Shown here: piece by piece, positions 48,833 to 59,311 of the stretch
Numbering within the stretch: position 1 is the stretch's first letter
Layout of the letters: each line of letters starts with the position of its first letter
Assembly: GCF_001955695.1 (NCBI RefSeq)
Contig: NZ_CP019236.1
Coordinates: forward strand, 1,860,001-1,924,000
DNA length: 64,000 bases
Direction: 5' to 3'
Origin: Rhodoferax koreense
GTDB lineage: Bacteria > Pseudomonadota > Gammaproteobacteria > Burkholderiales > Burkholderiaceae_C
Position numbers and translations under genes: made by a program
The notes under the pieces: generated by a model
Database searches by the model: none
What the model was told of the DNA's origin: nothing
What the model saw: the letters and a program-made list of their open reading frames with translations, nothing else

Positions 48833-50674
48833 TCAGTCGATCGGTTCGAGCTTGAGCGAGGGCTCCGACATCACGCGTGCCGCGCTTTGCAAGCTGTCGA
48901 GCACGTGGTTGGCAAAATAGCTGTTCTGCGTGTCCGGCTCGAGCGCGGCCAGCGCCAGGTTGGCCAGCGGCTGGTTCAGGGACACGTAGAAGCTGCCCAT
49001 CGGTGCGTCGATCACGCCGCGCACCAGGTCCACCTGGGCCTTGATGATCTCGCCGCCGCCGGCCACGCTGCCGCGCACGTCGTCGCGCTGTCCCAGGCTG
49101 CGACTGGTCTCGCGGTAGACATCGGCCAGGATGGAGCTCGATTCGCCCACGCGCTGCACCTGCACGCCGAGCAGCTGCAGCCGCTCCACCGCGCCGGTGG
49201 ACGCCGCCGACAGCCAGTAGCCGCAGGGCCGCACACGGGCCTTGAGTTTTTCCAGCGACAGGGATGAGTTCCAGTCCACGGTGAGCAGGCGATCCGCGCC
49301 GGTGGCGGGATCGAGCATCGCCAGCTGGTACTGGGCCGGCGTCTGGCCGGCTTCGACCACGGCCTCCGCGCTGCAGGCCTTGCTCGCGATTTCCTTGTCC
49401 ATGTAGGGCCGCAGCTTGTTGATGTCCTCGGCTCGGCTCGCGGTGGACTGCAGCACGCTGACGATGGCCGTGACCTGGGTGTGCACGCGCCGCTGGATGT
49501 GCATGCGGCCGATGCCTACGCCACGCGTCTCGATGAGCAGGCTCACAGCGTTCTTCAGGCCGTTCACGTTGCGCCCGGTGTCGGGCTGTACGCCACCCAT
49601 GGAGATGCGCTTGTCGGCCAGGTCGGTCGAGGTGGTGTAGTACCACTCGTCGGTCAGCGCCTGCGCCTTGAGCGCGGCGCGCACCGGCCGGCGGTACCAC
49701 TCCTCCGACGCCCGCGGCAGGAACTCGGGCAGGTTGGGCGTTGTCGCGTATTGCAGCAGGGCATCGAACTTCTGGATCGTGCCGAACTTCTCGAGATAAC
49801 GGCCGACCACGGTGTATTCGTGTGCGTCCACCACCACCGCCGGCCGGTAGTCGCGGCCGAGCTTGGCCAGCGCCCGGGCCTCGGGCGTCTGCAACAGCAG
49901 GTGGTCGCGGTTCATGTCGATGCCATTGGCGGTGACGCGGCTGTCGGCCGCTGCGCCGTCGGGGTTGGCCCGCGGCACGATGACCACGTTGATGCGGTCG
50001 AGCACCGGCACGAGCAGGCCCTGCGCCAACTCGCGCGCCACCACCAGCAGCGCCTCGCTGCCGGCGGGTTCGTTGCCATGCTGCTGCCCGATCAGCAGCA
50101 CCGTGGGTTTGCCGCCGGCCAGCAGCGTAGCCGGGTCGGTGGCACCGGCGCGGGTCAGCACCAGGGCTTCGAGCGGCTTGCCCTGCTGCGAGGAGCCGAT
50201 CTGCAGCACCGCGGCCTGGGCGCCCGAGGCCGGGCTGGCGGCGAGTTGCCTGAGCCAGGCCGAGACTTCCTCGTTGCTGCTGAACGCCGTGCGGCCCGGG
50301 TTCAGCCCGGGAGTGCTGTAGGCGATGGCCGGATCGGGGAAGCGCGCGGCCACCGCTTCGTTGTAGGGCGGCTTGTCCGGCACGACGGCGGGGACGTCGC
50401 CCACGCCGGGCGTGGGGACCGGAACGGCCACGGCGGCGCCGGGTGCAGGTGCCGGCGCCAGGATCACCACCGGCGCCTGCTGCGCGGGTGCTGCGACCTG
50501 CGGCGCCGTGGCGGCCGGGGCGGTGCCGTACGGACGCCATGGCGGCAGTGGCGTCGACGTGCAGCCAGCCAGCCAGAGGGCTGTGGCCAGCGCGGCCATC
50601 GACGTCCGCCGCCATGGCGCAGGTGCTGGCTTGAGACAGAGCGGTCCGAGCGTCGGGATGTTGTTAGGCTTCAT
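48833..50674 (-). CDS. M14-family zinc carboxypeptidase-like lipoprotein
   Basis: A 613-residue protein. A lipoprotein signal (ALATALWLAGCTS) is followed by a long Ala/Pro/Val-rich spacer to about residue 110. The M14 peptidase domain then begins; zinc ligands are in GQQHGNEPAGSE and VVVDAHEYTVV, and the catalytic Glu is probably in LLIETRGVGIGR. The last 200 residues form an additional domain. It should trim peptides or peptidoglycan fragments at the outer membrane. Start chosen at ATG 50674, where the signal sequence begins. Confidence 0.85.
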   Translation of the reverse strand: MKPNNIPTLGPLCLKPAPAPWRRTSMAALATALWLAGCTSTPLPPWRPYGTAPAATAPQVAAPAQQAPVVILAPAPAPGAAVAVPVPTPGVGDVPAVVPDKPPYNEAVAARFPDPAIAYSTPGLNPGRTAFSSNEEVSAWLRQLAASPASGAQAAVLQIGSSQQGKPLEALVLTRAGATDPATLLAGGKPTVLLIGQQHGNEPAGSEALLVVARELAQGLLVPVLDRINVVIVPRANPDGAAADSRVTANGIDMNRDHLLLQTPEARALAKLGRDYRPAVVVDAHEYTVVGRYLEKFGTIQKFDALLQYATTPNLPEFLPRASEEWYRRPVRAALKAQALTDEWYYTTSTDLADKRISMGGVQPDTGRNVNGLKNAVSLLIETRGVGIGRMHIQRRVHTQVTAIVSVLQSTASRAEDINKLRPYMDKEIASKACSAEAVVEAGQTPAQYQLAMLDPATGADRLLTVDWNSSLSLEKLKARVRPCGYWLSAASTGAVERLQLLGVQVQRVGESSSILADVYRETSRSLGQRDDVRGSVAGGGEIIKAQVDLVRGVIDAPMGSFYVSLNQPLANLALAALEPDTQNSYFANHVLDSLQSAARVMSEPSLKLEPID

Positions 50675-50777
50675 GCTGTCTCTCTGTGGTGCGGGGAAAT
50701 CGGGCACCATGTTACCCGGCTGCCGGCGCCGGGCCTACAGACATTGGCCTACACGCAGGCCCGCGCCGGGCCGCCCC

Positions 50778-52121
<1,344 letters not shown>

Positions 52122-52161
52122 TTAGAAAACATCGAGATTCAAATAAAGCTAATATTTCTAA
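52122..52161. repeat. Inverted repeat in the dgdA/dgdR promoter region
   Basis: TTAGAAA (52122-52128) and TTTCTAA (52155-52161) frame an AT-rich stretch of 26 bases between the divergent genes. A LysR regulator may bind here, or the arms may belong to overlapping promoters. Confidence 0.45.
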
Positions 52162-52187
52162 ACCTAGAATTAAGAAAATCTGATACC

Positions 52188-53045
52188 TTGGCCCGCCACC
52201 TCGACATCGACCTGCTGCGCACCTTCGCCGCCATCGCCGAGACACAGACCCTCGGCCGTGCCGCCGCGCGCATCGGCCGCACCCAGGCGGCGGTCAGCAT
52301 GCAGGTGAAGAAGCTCGAGGACATGCTGAACCAGCCGCTGCTGAACCGCACCGGCCGCGGCGTGGTGCTGACGCTGCATGGCGAGCGGCTGCTCGGCCAC
52401 GCGCGTACCATCCTGCGCCACCACGATGCGGCCCTGGCCGACATCTCGGGCGCGGGGCTGTCGGGCACGATCCGCTTCGGTTGCCCCGACGACTACGCGG
52501 CGGCCTTCCTGCCGGCCATCCTGCGCGACTTCGCGGGCCGGCATCCGCAGGTCTTCGTCGAAGTGTTCTGCGCGCCGACGCCGCGCTTGCTGGAGCGCAT
52601 CCGCCAGCATGCGCTCGATCTGGCGCTGACCTCGGTGGCCGAGACCGACGCCAAGGCCGAAGTGATCCGCCGCGAACCACTGGTGTGGGTCGGCCAGGCG
52701 GGCGACAAGGCCGGGGCGCGCACGCCGTTGCAGCTAGCGTTGTCCGATCCCGACACGCTGGACCACCGCGCCGCGTGTGCTGCGCTCGAGGCTGCGGGCC
52801 GGCCCTACCGTGTTGCTTACGCGAGCGGCAGCATCTCGGGGTTGTTGGCGGTGGTGCGATCGGGCCAGGCGATTGCGGTGCTGACGCAGGCCGCTGTGCC
52901 GGCCGACCTGCGCATCCTGGGCGTGGCCGACGCCTTGCCGCCGTTGCCATCGGTTGGCCTCACGGTGTTGTTCGATTTGGCCCGGCCGCCGGCGCTGGTC
53001 ACCGAATTCGCGACGCATCTGCGCACGATTCTTCCCGCGCTGTAG
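52188..53045 (+). CDS. dgdR: LysR-family regulator, probable DgdR
   Basis: A 285-residue LysR-type regulator, with a TTG start at 52188. The N-terminal HTH is clear (LDIDLLRTFAAIAETQTLGRAAARIG, residues 5-30, then TQAAVSMQVKKLED). The effector domain follows (ISGAGLSGTIRFGCPDDY). It is transcribed away from dgdA, as dgdR is in Burkholderia. It likely represses or activates dgdA in response to 2,2-dialkylglycines. The AT-rich region just before the start lacks an obvious Shine-Dalgarno. Confidence 0.88.
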   Translation: MARHLDIDLLRTFAAIAETQTLGRAAARIGRTQAAVSMQVKKLEDMLNQPLLNRTGRGVVLTLHGERLLGHARTILRHHDAALADISGAGLSGTIRFGCPDDYAAAFLPAILRDFAGRHPQVFVEVFCAPTPRLLERIRQHALDLALTSVAETDAKAEVIRREPLVWVGQAGDKAGARTPLQLALSDPDTLDHRAACAALEAAGRPYRVAYASGSISGLLAVVRSGQAIAVLTQAAVPADLRILGVADALPPLPSVGLTVLFDLARPPALVTEFATHLRTILPAL

Positions 53046-53050
53046 CCCGT

Positions 53051-54823
53051 TTACTCTGCCCTGGGTCCACGCTCCAGCGTGATGCCGTGTTCACGCACCT
53101 TGGCGTACAGCGTGGGTTTGGAGATGCCAAGCCTGCGTGCGGTGGCTGTCACGTTGAAGCCGCAGTGCTGCAGCATGGCGACGATGGCTTCGCGCTCGAC
53201 CTCGTGCAGGCTGCGTGGCGCAACGGCCGGCACGGATATCGTGTTTTGTGGGTCCGCGGCATGCGCCATCGGCGCAACCAAGTCCTGCAGTTCATCCGGC
53301 AGATCGCTCAGTTGCACCAGCGGGTGCTCGGTGAGGTTCACGATGCGTTCGATGGCGTTTTCCAGCTCGCGCACGTTGCCCGGCCAGTTGTAGCGGTGCA
53401 GACGCTCCAGCGCCTCGGGCGAAAAGCCGAACACGTTGCGCGACAGCAGGCCGGCGTATTTGGCGATGAAGTAGTTGGTCAGCAGCGGGATGTCGCTCGG
53501 CCGCTCGCGCAGCGCCGGCAGGTTGATGCCGATCACGTTGCAGCGGTAATACAGGTCTTCGCGGAACTCGCGCAGCCGCGACATGGCGCGCAGGTCGCGG
53601 TTCGAGGCGGAGATCAACCGCACGTCGATGGGGATGCCACGGCTGTCGCCCACGCGTACCACCTCGCGCTCCTGCAGCACACGCAGCAGCTTCGCCTGCA
53701 CGTCGATCGGCAACTCCGAAATCTCGTCGAGGAAGATGGTGCCGCCAGACGCCGCCTCGAACTTGCCGGGCCGGCCTTCCTTGCGCGCACCGGTGAAGCT
53801 GCCAGGGGCATAACCGAACAGCTCGCTCTCGATGAGGTCGCGCGGCAGCGCGGCGCAGTTGATGGCGACGAACGGCCCGTCGGCACGTTCACTCGCGTTG
53901 TGGATGGCCTGCGCGAACACCTCCTTGCCCACGCCGCTTTCGCCGAGCAGCATCACGTTGGCAAAACCGCGCGCGGCCTTCTTCGCGGCGTCCACGGCGC
54001 GCAGCAGCGCTTCGCTCTGGCCGATCAGGTCGGCAAAGGTGTAGCGCGCATGGCTGCCGTTGAACTTGTCGGCCACCTTGCGCACGCGCTGGATCTCGCG
54101 GAACGAGTTGACGATGGAGATCACGCGGCCGTGCCGGTCCTCGATCGGCACGGCGGTGTCGATCAGGTGCAGGTGCCGGCGCGGCGAATCGATGATGAGT
54201 TCGCGGTCCTGGTAACCCACGCCGCTGGCCAGGATCGGCGCGATGATGGGCTCGAAGTCGAGCATTTCGCTGAACTTCCGGCCCACGCTTTCGGCCGGCA
54301 CCAGGCTCAGGATGCGGCCGGCCGCGGCGTTCAGGTGTTTGACCACGCCGTCCCGGTCCACCACCAGCAGGCCGTCTGTGATGTGGTCGACGATGGCCTG
54401 CTGCTCGCGCAACTGGTGCGCCTGTGCGTCCACCAGCGCCGCGGTTTCCAGCGCGATCTGCCAGAGCAGCGCGACGGGCTTCAGGAGATCGTGCAGGCCG
54501 TCGCCGCCTGACTTGCGCCGGCCCAGCACGAACACCGAATCCGGCGCGTCGCCGATGGCGGCAATGCCTTGCAGCCGGGCCAGCATGCCGTTCAGCACGA
54601 CTTCGAGTTGCGCCTTGGCGACACCATCGCTCGGTTCGCTCAGCGTCTGGGGTGTCCCTTCGATGATCAGCGGCGCCCCGTCGGTCCAGACCATGTGCTG
54701 CGTGGCCGTCCAGACCACGCAGCACTCGAGCCCGTCCGCGACGAACTGGCGCGTCAGGTAGGCCCAGATGCGTTCTGATGCGTTGTGAGACGGTGACTCG
54801 GTCGAGGGCTCGATGTGTTGCAC
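53051..54823 (-). CDS. Sigma-54-dependent activator (PAS-AAA-Fis)
   Basis: A 590-residue activator. The N-terminal sensor part (about 1-140) has no recognised domain. A PAS domain follows (about 150-260, ITDGLLVVDRDGVVKHLNAAAG), then the AAA+ domain with Walker A GESGVGKE, the sigma-54 contact loop in the form GSFTGA rather than GAFTGA, Walker B TIFLDEISELP, and a Fis-type HTH (NVTATARRLGISKPTLYAKVREHGI, described here by its core TARRLGISKPTLYAK). It ends the catabolic operon and probably controls it from the site at 59312-59327. Confidence 0.92.
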   Translation of the reverse strand: MQHIEPSTESPSHNASERIWAYLTRQFVADGLECCVVWTATQHMVWTDGAPLIIEGTPQTLSEPSDGVAKAQLEVVLNGMLARLQGIAAIGDAPDSVFVLGRRKSGGDGLHDLLKPVALLWQIALETAALVDAQAHQLREQQAIVDHITDGLLVVDRDGVVKHLNAAAGRILSLVPAESVGRKFSEMLDFEPIIAPILASGVGYQDRELIIDSPRRHLHLIDTAVPIEDRHGRVISIVNSFREIQRVRKVADKFNGSHARYTFADLIGQSEALLRAVDAAKKAARGFANVMLLGESGVGKEVFAQAIHNASERADGPFVAINCAALPRDLIESELFGYAPGSFTGARKEGRPGKFEAASGGTIFLDEISELPIDVQAKLLRVLQEREVVRVGDSRGIPIDVRLISASNRDLRAMSRLREFREDLYYRCNVIGINLPALRERPSDIPLLTNYFIAKYAGLLSRNVFGFSPEALERLHRYNWPGNVRELENAIERIVNLTEHPLVQLSDLPDELQDLVAPMAHAADPQNTISVPAVAPRSLHEVEREAIVAMLQHCGFNVTATARRLGISKPTLYAKVREHGITLERGPRAE

Positions 54824-54877
54824 TTCGGTGGGTCGGAAAATGCGGTCCAGTTTATATGACCGCCTGCGTGGCTAGGG

Positions 54878-56002
54878 CTACTTCGCGAGTGGTACGAGTT
54901 TGCCGCCGAGCACGTTGTAGACCGTGACCGGCGGGTTGATCCATTCGCCGGTGGCGTCGAACTTCACCTTGCCGAGCAGGCTGTCGTAGTCCACCTTGGC
55001 CAGCGCGGCCGTGATCTGTTTCGGATCGGTGCTGCCCGCGTCCTGCATGGCTTTGGCGGCGGCCAGTGTGGCCACATAGAAGGCCGGGGCGTACACGTCG
55101 ATGTCGGCGCCATAGGCTTTCCGGAACTTCTGGGTGAATTCGGCGCCACCGGGCTGCGAGGCCAGTGGCGAGCCTCCCTGGGCGCAGATGAACTTGCCTT
55201 CGAGCACGGTGGCGCCGAGCGTCAGGACGTCATTCGAACAGATGCCGTCGCCACCCATCAGCATCGCGTCGAGGCCGAGCTGTTTCATCTGGCGCGCCAT
55301 GATGCCGGCCTGTGCGTAGTAGCCGCCGTAGAAGATCGCGTCCGGCTTCTCGCCGCGCAGCTTGGTCAACACTGCGGTGAAATCGGTGGACTTGTCGGTG
55401 CCGAACTCATGGCCCACCACCTTGAGCTTGAGTTCGGTCGCGGTCTTCAGGAATACATCGACCACGCCCTGGCCGTAAGCCGTGCGATCGTCCACCACGG
55501 CCACCGATTTCACGCCGTGATCTGCCGCATAACGCGCGATGGCCGCGCCCATCACGTTGTCGTTCGCGGCGAGGCGGAACACCGTCTTGAAGCCTTGCTG
55601 CGTGAGCTTGGGATTCGAGGAGGCTCCGCTGATCATGGCGATGCCGGCGTCGTTGTAGATGCGCGAGGCCGGGATCGACACGCCCGAGTTGTAGTGGCCC
55701 AGCACGAAGGCCACCTTCTGGTCCACCAGCTTCTGCGCCACGGTCACCCCGGCGCGCGGATCGGCCTGGTCGTCCTCGGACAGCAGTTCGAACTTCACGC
55801 GTTTGCCGGCCACCTTGAAGTCGGAGGCGTTGAGTTCGGCCACGGCCAGCGCCACGCCGCGTTCGTTGTCCTTGCCGCTGGTGGCCTGCGGGCCGCTGAG
55901 CGGGCCGGCATGGCCGATCTTGACGACGACGTCCTGGGCCATGACGGCGGAGGAAGCGAGCGCCAGCAGGGCAATGGCGATATTCGATGAAGTTTTGCGC
56001 AT
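54878..56002 (-). CDS. Branched-chain amino acid-type ABC substrate-binding protein
   Basis: A 374-residue periplasmic binding protein of the LivJ type. A signal peptide (IAIALLALASSAVMAQ) leads into IGHAGPLSGPQATSGKDNERG and LLSEDDQADPRAGVTVAQKL, typical of the family. Such proteins feed LivHMGF transporters and bind amino acids or aromatic acids. No permease or ATPase gene is in the window. It lies in the operon with CoA-ligase and thioesterase genes, so the ligand may be their substrate. Confidence 0.92.
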   Translation of the reverse strand: MRKTSSNIAIALLALASSAVMAQDVVVKIGHAGPLSGPQATSGKDNERGVALAVAELNASDFKVAGKRVKFELLSEDDQADPRAGVTVAQKLVDQKVAFVLGHYNSGVSIPASRIYNDAGIAMISGASSNPKLTQQGFKTVFRLAANDNVMGAAIARYAADHGVKSVAVVDDRTAYGQGVVDVFLKTATELKLKVVGHEFGTDKSTDFTAVLTKLRGEKPDAIFYGGYYAQAGIMARQMKQLGLDAMLMGGDGICSNDVLTLGATVLEGKFICAQGGSPLASQPGGAEFTQKFRKAYGADIDVYAPAFYVATLAAAKAMQDAGSTDPKQITAALAKVDYDSLLGKVKFDATGEWINPPVTVYNVLGGKLVPLAK

Positions 56003-56038
56003 GGTTTCTCTCTTGGTGGCTGGGTTGAAAAATCGGAG

Positions 56039-56731
56039 TCAGCTGGGCGAGAGCACGGCTTGCACGCCGGCCAGCGTCGGGAATTCGAAGTCAGGGCGCG
56101 GTTGCCAAGGGCCCAGGCTCTCGCCGCCGCGGTTGATCCAGGCCACGTTCATGCCCAGCGGCTTGGCGCCGTCGATGTCGGCCCAGGATGCCAGCGAGCA
56201 GTGCAGGATGTTTTCCGGCGCCACGGCCAGGCGGTCGATGGCGAGTTTGAAGATGGCCTCCGACGGTTTGTAAGCGCGCGCCATTTCGGCCGTGGTCACG
56301 TGTTCGAAATAATCGACGAGGGCGCTGCGCTGCCAGAGGTCGCTGTCCATGTTGGTGATCGGCATCAGTGGATAAGTCTTTGACATCCATTCGAGCGCGG
56401 CCACCGCGTCGGTGTGTGGTGGCGAATCCTCGACCAGATGGCCGAGGAGCATGTCGGCGAGCTGGTCGATGTCGACACGCCGCGTCACGCCGGGTTCGAG
56501 TCTTTCGAGGCAGTGCGCGAGCGCGATGGTGCTCACCTCGCGGTAGCGGCGGAACTTGCCGCCGCGGTAGGTCTGTACGTTGATCACGTCCCAGTCGAGG
56601 TAGAGCTCGGCGGCCGTGCGTGGCGTGTCAATGCCCGTCGCGTCGAGCACGGCCTGCATGCCGCGGATGCCGCCCCGGTCTACGTCCACCAGCGTGCCGA
56701 AGTAGTCGAAGGTGATGGCCTTGATCTGCAT
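56039..56731 (-). CDS. HAD-superfamily hydrolase (haloacid dehalogenase type II-like)
   Basis: A 230-residue HAD hydrolase. Nucleophile Asp9 lies in FDYFGTLVDVD, motif II is MPITNMDSDLW, motif III has Lys in RAYKPSEAIFK, and motif IV is in SWADIDGAKPLGM. The helical cap inserted after motif I fits the haloacid dehalogenase type II subgroup. Motif II and IV differ from well-studied L-2-haloacid dehalogenases (usually SNG and SSNAWD), so true dehalogenation is unproven; a phosphatase is possible. Confidence 0.85.
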   Translation of the reverse strand: MQIKAITFDYFGTLVDVDRGGIRGMQAVLDATGIDTPRTAAELYLDWDVINVQTYRGGKFRRYREVSTIALAHCLERLEPGVTRRVDIDQLADMLLGHLVEDSPPHTDAVAALEWMSKTYPLMPITNMDSDLWQRSALVDYFEHVTTAEMARAYKPSEAIFKLAIDRLAVAPENILHCSLASWADIDGAKPLGMNVAWINRGGESLGPWQPRPDFEFPTLAGVQAVLSPS

Positions 56732-56745
56732 GAGGATTCCTTGTT

Positions 56746-57501
56746 TTATTTCTGGCCGAACTTGCGCACGCGTTCGGCGGCTTCGGGCCTGCCGAAGGCG
56801 GCGATGGTGGCGTCTTTTTCGAGCTCCAGCGCGGCCGGGAGTTGCGGGTTTAGCTGGGTGGTCAACAAGCGCTTGAGCCGCCCCACGCTGAAGGTCGATT
56901 TGGTGGCGACCTTGGCCCCCACTTCCAGCGCCTTGGCCAGCATCTGCTGCTTCGGCACGACCCAGTTGACGATGCCCAGCGCCTTCAGGTCCGCCGCGCT
57001 CTGCCGCTCGCCGAGCAGCCACAATTCCATGGCCTTCTGGTAGCCCACGACTTGCGGCAGCAGATGGGTCACGCCGCCGGTGACGAACTGGCCCCAGTCC
57101 ATCTCGGGGAAGAAGCACACCAGGTCGTCGGCGGCCACCACCATGTCGCAGTTCAGCAGCCACTCGAAGCCGCCGCCCACGGCGTAGCCGTGCACCGCGC
57201 CGATCACCGGCTTGGCGCCGAACATCAGGTCGCGCGTGATCTGCTGGATGCGGTCGATGTGTTGCACGATGGCGTCGGCGTCCCTGGTCTGGTCGCCGAA
57301 TTCCTTCAGGTCGTCGCCCGCGCAGAAGGCGCGGCCGTTGCCGCTGAGCACGATCACCTGAACGGCTTCTTCGGCTTGCGCGAGGCGCAGCGCCGCATGC
57401 AGGTCGTCCATGAGTGCGCCGCTGATGGCGTTGAGCCGCTCGGGCCGGTTCAGGATGACGTGGCGCACCGGGCCGTGGTTTTCGATGTTGACGTAGCTCA
57501 T
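56746..57501 (-). CDS. Enoyl-CoA hydratase/isomerase family protein
   Basis: A 251-residue crotonase-fold protein. The oxyanion hole regions are GRAFCAGDDLKEFG and AVHGYAVGGGFEWLLNCDM, with CFFPEMDWGQFVTGGVTHLL in the catalytic helix region. Family members hydrate, isomerise or hydrolyse acyl-CoAs. Its start overlaps the stop of the CoA ligase (ATGA 57498-57501). The product of the neighbouring CoA ligase is the likely substrate. Confidence 0.9.
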   Translation of the reverse strand: MSYVNIENHGPVRHVILNRPERLNAISGALMDDLHAALRLAQAEEAVQVIVLSGNGRAFCAGDDLKEFGDQTRDADAIVQHIDRIQQITRDLMFGAKPVIGAVHGYAVGGGFEWLLNCDMVVAADDLVCFFPEMDWGQFVTGGVTHLLPQVVGYQKAMELWLLGERQSAADLKALGIVNWVVPKQQMLAKALEVGAKVATKSTFSVGRLKRLLTTQLNPQLPAALELEKDATIAAFGRPEAAERVRKFGQK

Positions 57502-58844
57502 GGCTTGGTCTCCTTCTTGACTTGTTCGACCCATTGCGTCTTGCCGTCCGTGCGTGGGAAATACTGGAAGGGCACGATCTGCACCAGCGCCGTGGCGCCG
57601 ATGCGTTCGCGCACGGCCTGCTCCAGCGCGCGGGCCGCGTCGGGCCAGGCCTCGGGTGGCAGGCCGAGCGCGGCTTCGGCGCGTACATCGACGCGGTCGT
57701 AGGGGCCCGGGCCGTCGAGCAGGATGCGGAACTGGCCCGAGCTGAGGTCGGGATGGGCCTCGATGCCCGCACGCACCGCGCTCGGAAACACGTTGATGCC
57801 GCGCACGTTGAACATGTCGTCGGTGCGGCCACTGACGCGGAAACGCGGCGCGGTGCGGCCGTCGGGGCCGGGTGCGACGCCGGTGATGGTGACCACGTCG
57901 CGGGTGCGGTAACGCACGAGTGGCTGGCACTGCTTGCGCAGGTGGGTGCAGACCAGTTCGCCGGTCACGCCTTCGGCGATCGGCAGGCGCTGCAGTGTCA
58001 CCGGATCGATGATCTCGACGAAGACCACGTCGGCGCCATGGAACAGCAGATCGTTGGTCCAGTCGGTCTGGCCGCCGATGATGCTCAGCACCTCGGAGAG
58101 ACCGAAGTTCGCATTGCGCACCTTGAAGCCCCACTTGTCCTCCATCTGCGCGCGGAAGTCGGGGTTGTCCAGGCCGGCCTCGCCGCCGAACAGGCCGAGT
58201 TTCAGGCCCAGGTCGCGCGGCTGCAGGCCCGGGAAATGTTCGCGCAGGACTTCCTCCAACAGGGCCGGATACGACGGCGTGCAGGAGATGGCGGTGATCT
58301 TCAGTTCGCGTATCGAGGTGACGAGTTGTCTGGTCTGGCCCGTGCCGTAGGGCAGCACGGCGGCGCCCGTTGCTTCGAGGATGGTGTGGTCGGTGAAGCC
58401 GCCGGTCCACATGCAGTAGTTGAGGCAATGCACGGCGCGGTCGGTCGGGCGCAGTCCGGCAGCCCACATCGAACGCGCGCCCACATGGGCCACGTCGAGT
58501 GCATCGCGGCGTGAATTGGCCAGGATCAACGGCCGGCCGGTGGTGCCCGAGGTGCGGTGCAGCCGGGCCACGTCGGCCTCGGTGCAGGCCACGTATTCGC
58601 CCATGGGATAGGAGGCTTCCTGGCTGATGCGCAGGTGGTCTTTTTCGGTGAAGGGCAGGTCCTGCAGGTCGTCCAGGTTCGGCGTCCTGGAAAAACGTTC
58701 GCCGAACAGGCGCTGGTAGAAAACAGAGTGTTCGCCGAGGTAGCGCCATTGCTGCGCCCAGCGTTCTTCCTGCGCGCGGCGGATGTCGGCAGGAGCGAGA
58801 GTTTCGAATTCGGGGTCGAAGAAGGTGTCGTTGCTGGTTGGCAT
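57498..58844 (-). CDS. Phenylacetate-CoA ligase-like AMP-forming ligase
   Basis: A 448-residue AMP-forming ligase of the PaaK type. Motifs: LHRTSGTTGRPLI (P-loop), FGLSEVLSIIGGQ, TDDMFNVRGINVFPSAV and the C-terminal Lys region PRTDGKTQWVEQVKK. PaaK-type enzymes form CoA thioesters of aromatic acids such as phenylacetate or benzoate derivatives. No paa ring-epoxidation genes are present, so the acid activated is unknown. It is preceded by the FlK-like thioesterase gene at nine bases. Confidence 0.88.
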   Translation of the reverse strand: MPTSNDTFFDPEFETLAPADIRRAQEERWAQQWRYLGEHSVFYQRLFGERFSRTPNLDDLQDLPFTEKDHLRISQEASYPMGEYVACTEADVARLHRTSGTTGRPLILANSRRDALDVAHVGARSMWAAGLRPTDRAVHCLNYCMWTGGFTDHTILEATGAAVLPYGTGQTRQLVTSIRELKITAISCTPSYPALLEEVLREHFPGLQPRDLGLKLGLFGGEAGLDNPDFRAQMEDKWGFKVRNANFGLSEVLSIIGGQTDWTNDLLFHGADVVFVEIIDPVTLQRLPIAEGVTGELVCTHLRKQCQPLVRYRTRDVVTITGVAPGPDGRTAPRFRVSGRTDDMFNVRGINVFPSAVRAGIEAHPDLSSGQFRILLDGPGPYDRVDVRAEAALGLPPEAWPDAARALEQAVRERIGATALVQIVPFQYFPRTDGKTQWVEQVKKETKP

Positions 58845-58853
58845 GGGATGTGT

Positions 58854-59300
58854 TCAGAAGGTGGCGGGGGCTGGAACGGGCGGCGCGGCGCGGCGGGTCT
58901 CGGCCCTCACCGAAACCATGGTCTGGCTGACGATGGCGCGTGCATGCCGTCCCTGGCCGATGAGGCCGGCAGCGTCGCGCACCGTCACGTCGAACCAGTA
59001 GAGCCGGCCGTCGAGATGGGAGAAGCGCGCCTCGGCGCGCACGGTTTCGCCGACGGCGGTGGGGGCGGTGTGGGTGATCTCGACCGCGGCACCGACGCTG
59101 AGCTGGTCCGGCTTCAGCAGCGGCTGCAGCAACTGAGCGCAGGCGCGTTCGAGCAGCGCCAGCATGGCCGGCGTGGCGAGAACGCTAGGGTAGTTCTCAC
59201 CCGAGGTGACCGCGTACTCCGAGGCCAGGTCGCCAGGCGTCACGGTCTGGTCGATGGCGACTTGCGCGCCGGATTGGAGAAGGGGTTCTGAGGTGCTCAT
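58854..59300 (-). CDS. FlK-like thioesterase
   Basis: A 148-residue hot-dog-fold protein that aligns by eye with fluoroacetyl-CoA thioesterase FlK of Streptomyces cattleya, as I recall that sequence. The FlK triad Thr42-Glu50-His76 corresponds to T43 (VLATPAML), E51 (LLERACAQ) and H77 (ITHTAPTA). Related thioesterases hydrolyse diverse acyl-CoAs, so fluoroacetate itself need not be the substrate. Here it heads an operon with a HAD hydrolase and a CoA ligase. AGAGGT precedes ATG 59300. Confidence 0.82.
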   Translation of the reverse strand: MSTSEPLLQSGAQVAIDQTVTPGDLASEYAVTSGENYPSVLATPAMLALLERACAQLLQPLLKPDQLSVGAAVEITHTAPTAVGETVRAEARFSHLDGRLYWFDVTVRDAAGLIGQGRHARAIVSQTMVSVRAETRRAAPPVPAPATF

Positions 59301-59311
59301 GCACACCTCTT

